NCBI GenBank assembly: GCA_013398295.1
Contig: VZSF01008169.1
Span: forward strand, 1,488,001-1,552,000
Direction of reading: 5' to 3'
Length of the DNA: 64,000 bases
Source of the DNA: Chionis minor
Taxonomy: Eukaryota; Chordata; Aves; Charadriiformes; Chionididae
The notes beneath the pieces are model-generated. The model had not been told where the DNA came from and did no database searches. It saw only the letters and a list, made by a program, of their open reading frames with translations. Below are positions 34,747-46,137 of this stretch, in pieces; position 1 is the stretch's first letter, and every line of letters begins with the position of its first letter. The translations under genes were made by a program, and so were the position numbers.

Positions 34747-35163
34747 TTATGGTCCTGCATGAAAAGTTCCTTGCAGTGCTGTAGCAAAAAGCACTTGGTG
34801 TAGTGAATTTGTGTTGGACACGTAATGATACGTAGTTGGAAGTGGAGTTGTCTCCTGGAAAAGAGTCTGCAGCCTTAAACTTCCTCCCAAACCACTCATG
34901 GTCATAGGACTGTTTTCTGCATTGCTAACACTAACACAAAGGTTTGTGTTACCACATGGCCAGTGAAAGGGGACTGAAAAGCCTTTCAGCCCTTCGCGAA
35001 CAAAAGGCACCACATAATAAGATCTGGATATTAAGTTGAATGGAGTGTCCTTTCTTTGGCCTGATCCAGTGAGGACATAAATCAGCCACATCTCCGAGTT
35101 TCTTAATCTAACTTGATACCTCAAGCCGTGGCTACTGGGTTCAGGAAGGATCCTGGAGTACAA
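34747..35163 (-). pseudogene. Unidentified 139-codon open frame, possible gene relic
   Basis: The longest open frame in the right-hand 40 kb: 139 codons including the stop, 138 of them from the first ATG. Its composition looks protein-like rather than random: Y-Q-V-R-L-R-N-S-E-M-W-L-I-Y-V-L near residue 16, then a segment beginning F-N-L-I-S-R-S-Y-Y-V-V-P-F-V, and no low-complexity runs. The first segment loosely recalls a conserved strand of the N-terminal module of family GH81 beta-1,3-glucanases (Y-x-V-x-L-x-N-G-x-x-W-L-L-Y), but the flanks do not support this further. After the stop another frame stays open for some 20 codons up to a donor-like CAAG|GTAGG near 34692. I do not recognise a gene; a chance frame is the main alternative. 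Confidence 0.2.
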
Positions 35164-37059
35164 TATCTGCAGCTGCCTTCACTGCAACTCTCGTAATTCC
35201 AAGTGGCTGTGGCTCATCAGGGTGACAGACTGCAGTAAGACAGGTGGACCCCATCTCCTGGTGAGGTTCTTGCCATCTTGCCATTTTCTGTCATTCTGTA
35301 TAAATGACAACAGGGTTTGGCTCAGTACAACTGTCTGTGTTGAATTTCCTCAGTGCACAGCAAGTTCTGCTCTTCCTGAGCTTCTTCTTACACAACCCAA
35401 TTTGTTCCCATACCCCAGGGACACAGATATCATCCCAGTGGATCTGTCTGGATCTCTCCAGTTCTGTCCCTCCACTGGGTGAGGCCATTTGGGTGCCAAG
35501 ACTTGCAGATCCTCCCTCTCAGCTGCTGATGTTACTTCGGCATGAAGAGAAAACAAAGTAGGGTAAGCTTGATTTTAATTAAACATTTCCTGCTTTCACA
35601 ATGAAAGTGGAAAACACATGTGGGTGTCTCCTCGCTAAGTATGAAGGACTAAACAATGCTTTATAGGAATGGCGCAGATGTTAAACCCTTTGGCACATCT
35701 TGTCCAGCTCACTTTCCTTTGAAGTCAGGCTGGGGTGATTTACTTAAAATGCTTCCCTCCTGTGCCTGTAGATGATGAGGAGAAATTAAGACATCCTTAG
35801 CAGGCATGCAAAAGCACGCTCTTTCAAACAGAAGGGATACTTCAGAGGAATAGTCTGTTTTCCCCAGTTCCTAGCTCTGTAAGGAATGTGAAATACCATT
35901 TAGATGCAGTCTCAGAAAGGAGTATGATATTTTGACCTCAGTATGGCTGGAGGGAATTGATTGTTTCCTATAACTTTGTGCAAGTTATAAGGTTTCTACC
36001 TGGGCAAAACTGTTCATGACTGCAAGACACCACTATTGCTCTGCTGCCTTCCTGCCAATTGCCAGTATGTGGAACTACCTCCAAAGGTGTCTTTCTGGAG
36101 AAAGGATCTCATTTACAGGGACAGTCAGATAGCAGTTACAACCTGATTAACTAGATGGACTACTGATCTGGCTCAATACGACACTTTCTAGGCTTGCATA
36201 TCTCACGGATGTGATAAGGGACATTTATAAGTAAGTGATGTCTACATTTCCTAGAAGACATGGAGCTAGTAGTTGCATCTATTGTTGCTTTGGCTTAAGT
36301 CCTGTAACTGAACCCAGACTCCTTGATCATGTGAGTGATCAATGCTCCGGCACTAGGTTGCAGCGAGTTGGCCTCTTGAGCAACGGGATTAACTGGAAGC
36401 ACTGAAGGTCAGTCAGGAATGTTTTCCTTGGAGTGCTGCCTTCCTCTCTATGTTGTGCAGCCCTGTGGGCAATGAATTAAAATGAAGACACTTTGAGGAA
36501 GCACACGGAAAACACACTGTTCTGCACAACTGTTGGTCCTGCACAAGTCGTGTGGATGCAACTGGCTCTAACTCCAGTTGACTCTGAGAATTCAAGCTCA
36601 AACTCCAGCACAGCAACCAAAGACATGACCAGGAAAGGTAGATGAGGGCTCCCCTGTCCCCTGCCCCTCCTCCAGGACAGAACCAGCTTTGCCTTTGCCA
36701 TTCTTACCCATGCCCCACTTGTTTTTCAAAATCTCTTGGGATGCAGATCTGTGTCATTCTCAAGCAATTCACTGCACTGCTTCTCTACGCTTTCAATCAA
36801 CAAGATTTTCCTACTGTCTGAATGTCCCGTGTTGCCACTGATGCTTCAGCTCAGGTGTTGCCAGCCCCATGGGCAGCAGGGTTACTCCACCTGCCTTTGT
36901 GGATTTGGCTCCCAGCGTGGGCAGACAGCACCCTCTTCACCTTTTTTGCAAAGGGACAACATTAAGCTCAGCTTGTAATTCAGTTTGCCCCCTTTTCTGC
37001 AGTTATGTTTGATTATTTCTGCCCTGGTCTAGTCCACATTGAATTATCTTTTTTCCAGA

Positions 37060-37300
37060 CTTTTTTTTCCTCCTATTTGCCGAGATATCTTGGTAGTCTA
37101 ACTGTGATTGACTTGCAGCCCCTCTCAGTTTAGTGGCCCCTGCAAATTTAGCAGGTAGAGTCTCTCTTGGTGGAATCGCAAGGTTTGAAATCCTCTGTAT
37201 AGCAAAGCTTTGAAACTGGAAGTGAACCTTGTCATCCAAATTATCCAGCTCTCCCACAACAAGGGCACTGGCTGAACTTTTTCTTTTAATAGCCTGCATT
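37060..37300. mobile_element. Possible ancient CR1-like repeat fragment
   Basis: The stretch 'ctctcagtttagtggcccct' followed by 'gcaaatttagcaggtagagt' resembles the frequent avian repeat text 'cagtttggtgtcatcagcaaacttgctgagggtgca'. Beyond that core the likeness fades, so this is a guess at an old, heavily mutated element. No coding remnant can be read. Confidence 0.3.
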
Positions 37301-40249
37301 AGCATCAAGGACTACAATTGCGGCCTGACACAAAGCTATTGTTAGAGATGTTTGCACTTTCCTAATAGAATATAAATGTCCTCAGAAAACAAAGCTTCAG
37401 CAAAGCTTTATTAGAGCAGGCTAGTGAAGCTCAGGGGATGGAAAGGCTAGCTAAAGGCTTTCAGGTGTGTGCCCTTTTTCTTGTCTGCTCACAATTTTAT
37501 TCCAGTGTTCGTATTATGATCTTGGCACAGATAAAAACCCCATTTGTGTGTGATCAGGAAGCAATACTTACTACCTCATTTTTGGACACTGCTGCAGGGG
37601 ACAAAAGCATATTTCTTTCTTATGCGCACAGACAGATGTTTTGGATAAGGTAGATTATATCCAAATATTAAGAAAATAATTTCCAAGAAGAATTTCTATC
37701 CTTCCTGGTACTAATCTTGATTTTACTCTTTTTTTAGTTCAAAAAGACTATTTACTATTACTTTAATAAGATTTTGTGAGATGTGCAGCCCTGCACTATC
37801 AGGCATGAAGAGTTATTGTGACAGCACAAACCATAAAGCTATCCACCTAGCCCATCAATCACATTTCCCAAAACAGCCAATGAAAGAAAGTGGTATTCTA
37901 TCCACTTCCTGACTGTTTTTACTCAGAATAAGCAGAAACTAGATGAGAATTTCTTGAGGTCATGCAAACTGAGTCAATGCAATCCTGACTCCAAACTCGT
38001 TGCTGTTAAGATAGATCTATTGCAATTGCAGATGATGATGACATTATAATGGCATTCATTTCTGTTAAACAACGTGCTGCCCTTTCACTCTGGTTCCCTG
38101 GACTCTACTTTCCCTCTTAGTAAGGCAGGTCCAAGGACAGGGACAAAGACCTGAATTCTCCTATCAGGTTACCCAAATGCCCTGTGGAGTCTCCTTGCCA
38201 AGTGGCAGAAGAACCTGACTTGGAATAAAAATTGTCAGAGCTCTTTTGGTTTCTGTAGAGTCAGGATAATTTGTGCCAGCAGAAGTTTTCTCAGGACTCT
38301 TAAGGAGAAAAAACTAGAGGATTACAGGGAAAACTGTACTGGTATTCATGGAAAAGGCTAATCTTGTGTGTGAATATGGTCATGCTCTGGCTAAAGTAAT
38401 TGCTGGCACTAGAGAGTAGCAGAAGTTGGAGTCTGTCATTGAGAACAATCTGTCCTGGCTCATCTTGCGCCAGTTATCATGAGAGTTGTGGATGGGGGCA
38501 GATTATGCTGACCCACTTGCATCTGGCAGGGCTGGCTTGTCCGTGATTGCGGTGTTCCGGGGACAGCAGTGGAGCGGTCAGTGCAGGAAGCCCGTTTGTC
38601 CTTTCAGAGCAACTTATCTGCTCTCGCTCATGCAGTTTTCTGCAGAAAGCAGCAGCAAGCAGGACAAGGGAGATGGCAGAAGGTACGTGGTGTCTGAAGA
38701 CAGGCAGGCTGTTATCCATGGTTCATCATTTAGTGAGGCTGAGCCGCTGAGGCTGTTAGGAGGTCTTGGGAGGACAAAAGGAGAGAAGGGGAACTGTTGC
38801 AGCATTCGTTAGAGTAGAGCCCATCCAAGGTCACAAACCCACCGGTGTAACACAAACACAGGCAGGGATAGCTCTAGCTCCAAATTAAGCCAGCAAAACA
38901 AAGGGTTAGTAAATGTCCTGAGATACCCCAAATCCCATCAGAAGCCAGAGGCAGAGCCAGGAAGAGAACTTTTCCAATGATTGATGCTTTTGTTTATTTT
39001 TTAAAATTATTAAAATCCTTCCAACTTCTCACCACACAAGTTTCTGGAATTTGATGTAAAGAGAACATTTCATTGCCGATTCAAGCATTGTAGGATGTTC
39101 TAACATCTATTTTTGTGAATAAAGGGGAATGAAACTTCTAAATGAAGAGCCATTTCCAACTGGAAACCAAATGTTCTGGCTGGAGTCGCCAGCATGAAAA
39201 ATTTCAGCTTTCCCCATTTATTGTGGTTTGTTATTCATGGACAGTTGAGCACAACTGAGACAAATTCACGAAACGTTTACACTGCTGGCAGGTCTCCTGA
39301 TGCTCTGCTGAGTCCCGTCATGGGGCGCTCCTCCTGCATGTGGCCTGCCAGGGCAATTTTTTTCATCTACCATTCTCCAGTTGGCACCTGCCTTACCAAT
39401 ATTACTACCTGTGGCGTCTATCACTTGTCATAGGAGCAGCAGAAGACAGGAGCCCCTGTATAGCACCTTTCTAGACCCAGGGGGCTCTAGACACCCAAAG
39501 GGATGTAAGTTATCTCTGTATTCAGCAGGTATGGTCCCAGTGCGAGCCCATGATGGCCACCTACCCAAGTTGTACCACAGATGCTGGGTGCTACGGCGTA
39601 AGAACGTGCACCGCTAGAGCCTCTCAGCCAGAGGCTGCTGTTGTAGTTGAAGCTGATCCATGGCCAGCTGGAACCTGCAACTCAAGAAAGTCCCCGGTTT
39701 GCTTGACTGAATCATTCCAGGGCTGCCTGCGAGTTGGACTGCCCACAGGGTGGCTTAGCTGTGCCAGTAATTCTTCAGTAGCCAGCGAATCTCTCCTAGG
39801 CATTCAAGAAGCCTTCAGCTTCCCGATCCCGGGAAAGGAGAGATTAAACTCTCAGTAGCCCATATCTTTATTACCAAGTTCATACTCACCTGATTTTTAA
39901 AACCATTTTCATAGATCTGCTAGTTTAAGAGAACCTGACTCTTTTTGTCACAGAAATATCACTGCAGTGCTAACAGAAGCTTATTAAACTGGATATTTGA
40001 GTGCAAAAAAAAAAAATGTTTAGCAGCTGTTTGCAGATGCATGTGGCTTGACAGATACTAAAATGACATAAAACTGTCTCCTCCTTCAGGCAAATCTTAA
40101 AGCTATTTATAGCTCTTAGCTATTTATCTATTATGTGGTAGCTGTTTATAGCATCATGTAGCGCACTACAGGGACACAGGGCTTCGGCACCACTGGGAGT
40201 TACCGTGGTGTTCGCAGGGAATGGAATTTTGGTAGTGTTTTCATTTTGC

Positions 40250-40298
40250 AACACACACATGTGCACACACACATGTGTACACACATACACACGTGTGC
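40250..40298. repeat. Imperfect (CA/TG)n microsatellite with self-complementary segments
   Basis: Alternating ACACACACATGTG units. Because CA and TG blocks alternate, parts such as ACACATGTGT are self-complementary and could fold back or adopt Z-DNA. Confidence 0.85.
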
Positions 40299-42388
40299 TT
40301 CTGGTGCCAGCTACTTGCGAGTACAAGAGAATGAGGCTCCCTGGTGTGCCTAGAACAGCACCCATTTACGTTACCAGGGAATTTGGCCCCTATGATTTAT
40401 ACCATGCTGCCACAGGCAAGTACTAGTAAGGTGAAGATCTGCTGAAGTTGGGAACGAAAAAGCTTATATGACTCGCAGCAGCTGCAAGAAGCTAAAACTA
40501 GAATGCATTAAAGTCTGTATGAAGGCTTCAACAGCTCTGCTGTTGAACGGTGTTCTGTACATTCTCCTGGGCTCCTGGGATTTGTGTCATAAAGAACATC
40601 AGAAATGTACGAAGCAGAAACCTCCATCTCTGCGTAGCGAACATAAAATCTTGAAAAGGTGGAAAATGAGCTAACCTGTATGTCCAAAGTTCAAGCTGCT
40701 CTCTCTTCAAGAAGAGGAGAAACTCAGACTTACGCTGTTAAACACGGACATTTCCTTTACAAATACGTACGGCACCCCCACCTGAAAATGCAGAAGGAAC
40801 TTAAAACAGAGAGATTTAACCTGCAGTGGTCCCACTGTGGTTTTCCATCTCTGACTGTTTTGGGTAATGACACAGACAAACAGAGTCTGGGTTAAACCTC
40901 CCGTCTCATGCTCCCAGGACTGTTACCAGCTTAATGAGCTTTGCCCCATGTTCTGTTTGGAGTTTTCACCCACGGTTTGACAAAAAGTGAAACATATTAA
41001 TGCCCTGATTGTTTAGTGCTTTTCATCTAAGAGGCCAATGTTGTATCATCAAGCTTCATAAACAAAGGGCCAGATTCTTATTTATAGACAAGATGGTTTG
41101 TGCACAGGTCATCATGCCATGCACAGACACTGCACAACGATTGCTGCCATATTCCTCTGATTTTGCTCCTGCTTAGCACAGGCTGGTTCACCTGTGCTGT
41201 CCTCTAACTGTCAGAGCTGCTGCATCCTACGTTTCCCTTCAATGGCAATAAAAGGCCAGAAACAATTCAGTCCATGAGCGAGCAGAGGACTACTGGCCAT
41301 ACAGTTCCCATAGCCTCCCATAGAATAGAAATTCCTGGTTTACTCCTACACAGCTGGGAGATCATCCTTGTGACCTGCACCCGGCTGGAGTGTTGTTGCA
41401 GAGAGACTGTGCTTTGCACAGGAAAATCTAATCCTTGTTCACTGGGCTAATTAAAAAAATATATTGAAATTTCTATGAAAACTCATAGGGTATGGTTAAG
41501 AAATTAGGCTTGTTATGTCTCAACTTTACGGAAAAGATTGTAGGATTGGTTAACCCAAGGAGTAAGCAATCTTCAGTTTATATCTCCTCTGAAATGTGCT
41601 ATATGTAAGCACTCCCAGAGACTTGTTTTCATGTGGAATACCACGGTCATTTGCCACTTGCTAGAAAAAAATTCTTAGACCAGGACACTCTGTTAACACA
41701 TTACCAAGAGGGCAAAATCCAGTTGCACTTCTCTTATAAGGGGCACAGTCTCGTTAACTTATTTTCATTGCCCAGTCAGGTAAGGAGTCGGCTTTCTTCT
41801 GAACATTGGTCAGAGCTACTTGGGAAAGTGTGTTTATTCCCAGACACACTCCTTGGATAATATTGCTATAATTCTTAATAACGAAATGCTTTCAAAACTT
41901 CTCCTGAGACATGTGTAACCAGCAAATCCTGCTGTCTGCAATTGTAGATGAAGCTAGGACATGTGGAGTTAAAGCCTCCTAAATATCTGGAAATTACCAC
42001 TGTAAAACCTTGTCCTACCTTTTGAGTCCAAGGAGCCAGTAATGGTTAGCACTCTACTCAGGCCATTCAAATCGAAGAGTCTCGCAGGAATGGCACTGCT
42101 CTTTCTAGGCAGCGGTGGCATTACAATGACCCAGGCATTTATTTTTTCCTTTCCTTTAGGGTAAAGATGATTCATAAATATCCTGGTGCGTGAGACATAG
42201 CTGAGAGAATTAACAGGCCTTCTGTGGCATATTGTGAGTGGCTGCAAGGAAATCGAAATAGCTAAAATTGGCAAAAGTTGGTGTGACGCAAAGCCCATGC
42301 TCCCAGCAACACTTCCAGTGGCTGTGGTGAGCTCTGGGACGGTGACGCCTCCGCAGAGCCCGTGGGGACTGATGCTGTCTGCTGCTGC

Positions 42389-42465
42389 GGGACATGGCTA
42401 GAAAGGGAACTTCCAGGGACATGGCTAGAAAGGGAACTTCAGGGACATGGCTAGAAAGGGAACTG
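42389..42465. repeat. Three-copy 26-27-bp tandem repeat (minisatellite)
   Basis: Three head-to-tail copies of GGGACATGGCTAGAAAGG followed by GAACTTC(C)A, of 27, 26 and about 24 bases. Near-identity between copies points to recent expansion. The open frame across it (repeating M-A-R-K-G-T-S) is incidental, since the 26-base copy shifts the frame. Confidence 0.9.
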
Positions 42466-43192
42466 CTGGGAGCCCTTGATGACAGATCATCCTGTTTTTT
42501 CCCCAGCTTATCTGAACTTCTGGACTTGCTTGTGTGGAGAAGAAGGGGAAAAAAAAATGGACTTGGCACTTTCTATTGTGTTTTCCCAGCTGTTTTTTTT
42601 TTTCAACTGACCTGTGATTAAAAAAAAAAATCAATTTCAGCTTAGAATAGCAGAAATGGTATCAGAGAGTTTACAGACAAAAGGAATTATCTGTTTTAGG
42701 CACCATTATATTTAAACGGATATTGTTTTCCTTAAATGGATTCATCCTCTCCATTTCCTTCAAGCTATCTCGCAGCAGTAAGTGGAGGTGTAACACGTGG
42801 AGCAGAGGATGCTGAGGCTGCGTTAAGCCCACAGTGCCACGTAGCCACCCATCCACCAGTGTGCCAGGTGCTTTGAGGAGAACACAACCATACCGCCTGT
42901 GCAGGCAAAGGAGTGCTCACCACAAACTAACAAATATTTAGGAAGGTGTTACATTGGGAACTGGAATAGGACACAAATGCTGACAGATATGAAGAGGTAC
43001 AACAGAGGTTTGTACCTGTGTGCAGTTGTGTTGGTGCACAGAGTGTTGGTGACGACTTCGGCAGAGAGTCTCTCCTCAGTGTGAAACGGTGTTGTGGTAC
43101 GTACAGCACTACGTGGTGTGTGGCAAGGTGGACTGCCTAGATGTGCCTGCCTTCTTACTACAGAAACAGTCAATCTGCATCTTCCAGCGCCT

Positions 43193-43218
43193 TTGTTTCA
43201 CCTCCCAAGGTGAAACAA
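43193..43218. repeat. 11-bp perfect hairpin with 4-base loop
   Basis: TTGTTTCACCT, loop CCCA, then AGGTGAAACAA. The stem is perfect but only about 11-12 pairs, too short for a microRNA precursor. Each arm contains CACCT/AGGTG, an E-box of the ZEB/Snail type. No function can be claimed. Confidence 0.7.
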
Positions 43219-45940
43219 GACTTGTGGTCTTGGTAAGCACCTTTAAAACGGTTTGAAAGGTTCTTCCTACTATAAGTCTTCACAGAGCCCAGAAGAATAG
43301 GGCCACAAGCCCCAGCTGGAGACTGTCCTTGCTACTATAACTCTTCCTCCAAATAAAGCGCAGTGTTTCAAGATTCTTTGCCAACGAGTCAATCTCACCT
43401 CCAGTCACATTGTCTTTATTTATCCAGCACCTTATGTAAGCAGAAAAGTGTGTGGTTTTATTAATGATTATGTGGCTAGTAAAGCTTTCACTAGCACCAA
43501 ACACCCAAGTCACAAATTCCTTTTTCACAGTTGTTTCCTGCTGCTGGTGTCTTAAAGTGGGGTTTTTTTCACATAACATTAAGCCTTTAATTTCTTTCAA
43601 GAACAAAAATTATACAAATCGCTGTTTGTAACACCAGCAATGACCGGTCTTAACAAAGGAGTTAAAAATGTTTAAAAAGCAGGACTTGGCGGAGAGGTAT
43701 GTCAGATAACCTCCAGCTCTACCTATATAGAGGTCCTATGCATGCACATATACTCATAAATGTATGTATTTTCCATTCATACAGCACTTCCCATCTAATG
43801 CTAAACTTTGCATGATCCCATTCTGTTAACAAAGACTTAATTATAGGCACATATTTAGATTCACATAAGGCAATTAATAATTGACTGACAAATAACGGTC
43901 AAGCCTAGAGACATTAAGCAACATTAGCAAAGAATAACACTTTGGGGTCTGTGTTTCTATGCAGAAAGAGTATAATCCCTGGTTCTTCTAATGCAACTCT
44001 AGATCCAATCCCCTATAAAGCACTGTGGATATTCTTTTGATCAGTGTTTTCCATGGAAAGGAATCAGATATCATGCTTGCTGGGGGGGTTAATGGTTGTG
44101 AATCAGCAGCCTTAGTCTGCATTTTTATCATTAACTGTGCAGTGGTGGCCATGCAAGATGCTTCTAGTGGACAAGAATTAAGAAAATGTCTGTCCCAAAG
44201 AATCTTCTGCCTTAAGACAGCTTACAAACAAGAGGAGGAGAATGAAATGAATTCATTTGTCACTCTTAGCAAAGTGTGGCTGGCATGTGAAATCTGGGAA
44301 CCTTTGGGATTAAGGATTACAGCACTCATTAAAAAACAAGCAATCAGCCCCCTTCCCCAAAAGATCATTTATCTAACTTTCATGATGGCAGAGAAACTTG
44401 AAAATATAATCTAAACACAACATATCTTCAAATATAGTTTTTAAAAATACTTTTTCGTTTTAAGTCAAATTTTTGACCTGTGTGAGGCAAAATGCATCAG
44501 GTTTTGGCTGTATGATGTCTGTGTACTTATTATGAAATGATATTTTTTTATTTGTGAAGGAAGAACACATTTTTGTGATTTCTGTTGATTTTTTTTCAGC
44601 AGCACTGTGAATTGCTCAATAGAAACTGAGTCCTGTCGACTGATAGGATCTTTGAAAAGCAGCGAGTGTGTTTCTCCTATCCAGTTCTATTTATAAAAAT
44701 ACCCAGCAGCTGGCAAAAATGAAGTCTGTGTATCTCACACTGCCCCAGAAGTTGTGAACAGCAGCTAAATGCAATCCTGACAGGCCACGGAGATGCTGTG
44801 AGCCAGAAGCTGCATCTGTTCGGTTCCACCCTGGGAAACTGATGAGAATGAAGGCAGAGAGCAGGAAACCTCTTTGGCCTTTTCTTTGCTGTTTGTTCCA
44901 AAGAAGTGATGGAGGAAAATAAAATCCGTGAAACTTAAGAGGACAATTTGAAGGTAGCAGAGTGACAGGACTGATTCCCTTCCTTCTAGCTGAGGATTTT
45001 GGGTCTTTGGAATGGTGGTGCAGCTAGTCCAGGAAGCTGTTATTTCCACCCTTGCAACACTGAAACAAAATTAGAACATAATTCTGAACCCCTAATTAGG
45101 ACCCCAGCTGGCTGTTGCCAGCACAGCTTCTTTGAATTGGCAAAATTCTTAGAACAGAAACACAAAGCAATGCGGGAAAGCCTGTGAGGCATCACGAAGA
45201 TGCCTCTGGTCTTTGCCTCACCTCCTCCCACTGCAAAAAAAAGGAAAGTTAATTTGCAGTTTTACTTTTCATTAGCTAGTCATTGTTTACTACACCTAAT
45301 CTGTAACTGATGGCATAGACTTTACATTCTGCAAAGTTAAAACATCACTTATTTCCCTAATAATTGAATTTGTAAAGCTTTACAATGTCACCGCCTGTCA
45401 TGTTAAATATATACAGGATTCCTGAATGCTCCTTCAAACAGAAGTCGGAATGCCTGTGTAAAGTAACGTGCTATTACACCTACGTTGCACAATAATATTG
45501 CGATCATGATGTTTAAACTGCAAGTCACAAGCATTACATTAGAATGAAAAAAATGAGGTCTTTCTCCAATTTTAAGAAGTGTTAATATGAGTGTGTCAAA
45601 TTCTCATGTGCTTGACTGAAGTACAGGGCAAAAAGTATATCCCGTAGGCAGAACTTAACAGAGCTGATAATACTGCAGGGAGCTATTTCCACCACATCGA
45701 TTCTTCTTGCAACCTGGGACCCTTTCTGCTGACTTCTGCACTCAAACAGAAGCTTGGCACATTGTCTTTCTGGTGCTCCCTGGGTCATATAGCCCAAGAC
45801 CACGGGTGCAACCCCTGCCATATCACTCAGCTCTTCTGCAGCAACAGGGTGAAGCTGAAGATCCAAGGGCTGGAGCCCAACCGGTCTGAGATGCAGAGTA
45901 CCACCCAGGAGTCATAACTCTTTGTTTGTTCCAACATTAG

Positions 45941-46137
45941 CACAGAAATCATCACAAAATGGTTTAGGTTAGAAGGGACCTTAAAGATCATCCAGTTCCA
46001 ACCCTCCCACCATGGGCAGGGACACCTCCCACTAGACCAGGTTGCTCAAAGCCCCATCCAACCTGGCCTTGAACACTTCCAGGGATGGGGCCTCCACAGC
46101 TTCCCTGGGCAATCCTTTCCAGGGTTGAATGTGTCTC
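45941..46137 (-). mobile_element. CR1 retrotransposon 3' end, inverted
   Basis: Read on the plus strand this is the reverse complement of a CR1 3' end: 'ttagaagggaccttaaagat', 'ccagttccaaccctcccacc', 'atgggcagggacacctccca', 'ctagaccaggttgctcaaag', 'ccccatccaacctggccttg'. The terminal octamer repeat is worn down at about 45941-45957. Only about 200 bases are retained. Confidence 0.95.

Noticed and set aside
43193..43218. Possible microRNA precursor
   Set aside because: The stem is only 11-12 pairs with no extension on either side, far short of a precursor hairpin.
44100..44240. Possible old repeat around 'ctgtcccaaagaatcttctg'
   Set aside because: Loose resemblance to ancient amniote repeats, too short and diverged to assign.
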